Assembly (NCBI GenBank): GCA_929200455.1 | Contig: CAKMZR010000126.1 | Coordinates: forward strand, 1 to 5,312 | Length of the DNA: 5,312 nucleotides | Reading direction: 5' to 3' | Source: an uncultured Alphaproteobacteria bacterium | GTDB taxonomy: Bacteria; Pseudomonadota; Alphaproteobacteria; CAKMZR01 | Part shown: positions 4,480-5,312 of the stretch, in pieces | Position numbering within the stretch: position 1 is the stretch's first letter | Layout: every line of letters begins with the position of its first letter | The notes under the pieces: model-generated | Told to the model about the DNA's origin: nothing | What the model saw: only the letters and a program-made list of their open reading frames with translations | The model's database searches: none | Made by a program: the position numbers and the translations under genes

Positions 4480-5312
4480 AGTGGAGGACTGCATTTTTTG
4501 CTTTTTTGAGGAGTTCTTGTCCGTTGATATCGCGAGCATTGACTTCATCGATCCAGCGATCGGAAACGTCGCGGAATCGTGAGATGAAGGTTTCAGCGGT
4601 ATTTTGAGAGAGGATGGAGACGGTTCCGCCGGAGTCTTTTTGGGCTTGAATTCCGAGTTCTTCGCCATTTTGCCAAGCATTAGAGATATCGGTGATACGT
4701 TTTTCGCTGGTTTCTTGGGAGATAAGTTTTTGGAGATGAGGGGGCAGGGATAGGAATCGTTTTTTGTTCATGATGAGCATGAAGACGGCGGTTCCGAAGC
4801 GTTGTTTTTCTGGGAGGAGGTAAGAGTGTTGGGTAAGTTTTTCTGCACCGATGGAGGGCATGACTTCGAAGGGCAACAGGGCACCGTCTATATTTTTTCT
4901 GGAAAGAGCCTGTGGTAGGGATGGGAGGGGCATAGCGACGGGAGAAGCACCCCAACTTGAGATCATCCAAGCCCCGGTACGGGAGGGGGTTCTGAGTTTG
5001 AGTCCGCGTAGGTCTTTGATATCCGAGACTTGGTGGCTGACGGTGTGTAGGGAGTTTCCGTCATGGGCATGGAGGAAGAGGAGTTTGACATCTTTGAAGT
5101 CTGGCAGGAGGTCTTTTTTGAGTTTGAGCATGGCAAGGCTTGTGGCGAGAGCGGAAGATTTGTGCACGCCCGGGAGTTCGAAGACTTCGCTTCGCGGAAA
5201 GAGTCCGGGTGTATATCCGATGAGGGACCAAGCGATATCGACGCTGCCATCGCGGACTTGAGCGAAGAGGTCTTGAGGTTTTCCTCCAAGTGCCATGGAG
5301 GGGTATATGGAG
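4463..5312 (-). CDS. dctP: TRAP transporter periplasmic solute-binding protein DctP, 5' end missing
   Basis: The frame is open from the right edge to a TAA at 4465-4463, giving about 283 visible codons. The ATG at 5296 is internal: the codons before it (LHIPS) continue the family motif that reads roughly YPSMxLGGKP. The true start, signal peptide and first few dozen residues are therefore beyond the window. Numbered from that Met, LGGKPQDLFAQVRDGSVDI is at 3-21, GYTPGLFPRSEVFELP at 27-42 and LRGLKLRTPSR at 96-106. The arginine of KLRTP (residue 102) matches the conserved substrate-carboxylate arginine of DctP proteins. GASPVAMP then leads to a QALSRKNIDGALLPFE segment. Family knowledge: DctP captures organic acids in the periplasm and delivers them to DctQM. 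The conserved arginine supports a carboxylate ligand, but which one cannot be told. It overlaps dctQ by 17 bp and is the first of the three visible genes of the operon. Confidence 0.95.
   Translation of the reverse strand, partial: SIYPSMALGGKPQDLFAQVRDGSVDIAWSLIGYTPGLFPRSEVFELPGVHKSSALATSLAMLKLKKDLLPDFKDVKLLFLHAHDGNSLHTVSHQVSDIKDLRGLKLRTPSRTGAWMISSWGASPVAMPLPSLPQALSRKNIDGALLPFEVMPSIGAEKLTQHSYLLPEKQRFGTAVFMLIMNKKRFLSLPPHLQKLISQETSEKRITDISNAWQNGEELGIQAQKDSGGTVSILSQNTAETFISRFRDVSDRWIDEVNARDINGQELLKKAKNAVLHYENNP

Noticed and set aside
4480..4680. 67-residue N-terminal extension of dctQ
   Set aside because: It lies over dctP coding sequence, is polar and low-complexity, and would give a length above the family norm. 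The ATG at 4479 gives a standard DctQ.
2620..5312. Horizontal transfer of the dct cluster, suggested by its different codon use
   Set aside because: The difference is the strand mirror of the neighbouring genes' bias and the G excess on the + strand is continuous, so strand asymmetry explains it without transfer.

Overview
The window looks like a stretch of alphaproteobacterial chromosome. The main evidence is the first block: the end of an RluA/RluD-type pseudouridine synthase, then an alphaproteobacterial-type heat-shock sigma factor RpoH, then a YqaA/VTT-family membrane protein and DsbB. I know rluD-rpoH and yqaA-dsbB as common neighbour pairs in alphaproteobacteria. The organism cannot be named from the sequence. 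There is no sign of a mobile element, phage, CRISPR array, tRNA or rRNA.

Layout. Positions 1-534 (+) hold the C-terminal catalytic part of a 23S rRNA pseudouridine synthase cut by the window edge. Positions 535-626 are the only real intergenic gap and carry a plausible rpoH promoter region. Positions 627-2625 (+) are a tightly packed rpoH-yqaA-dsbB operon with ATGA stop/start overlaps at both junctions. Positions 2606-5312 (-) are a convergent TRAP transporter cluster. In transcription order it is dctP (5' end beyond the window), dctQ and dctM, also overlapping one another. The two convergent blocks share 20 bp of coding sequence at their 3' ends, with no room for a conventional terminator.

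How the genes work together. The + block combines a ribosome-maturation enzyme, the regulator of the cytoplasmic heat-shock response, an inner-membrane protein of the DedA/VTT superfamily and the quinone-linked oxidase that drives periplasmic disulfide formation. This can be read as a proteostasis and envelope-stress neighbourhood. The - block is a complete three-component, ion-coupled uptake system: periplasmic solute receptor, small membrane subunit and large transport subunit. Its substrate is probably an organic acid.

The most striking feature is compositional. The + strand is strongly G-rich over C from end to end, whichever strand is coding. The + genes therefore use G/T-rich codons (leucine as TTG). 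The - genes use C/T-rich codons (leucine as CTC) and lack purine-rich ribosome binding sites at both visible internal starts. This also explains the many long, acidic, low-complexity open frames antisense to the dct genes. I did not find a clearly new biological system here. The items worth checking are the strand asymmetry and its effect on translation initiation, a heat-shock-type promoter candidate before rpoH, and several substitutions in otherwise conserved motifs.
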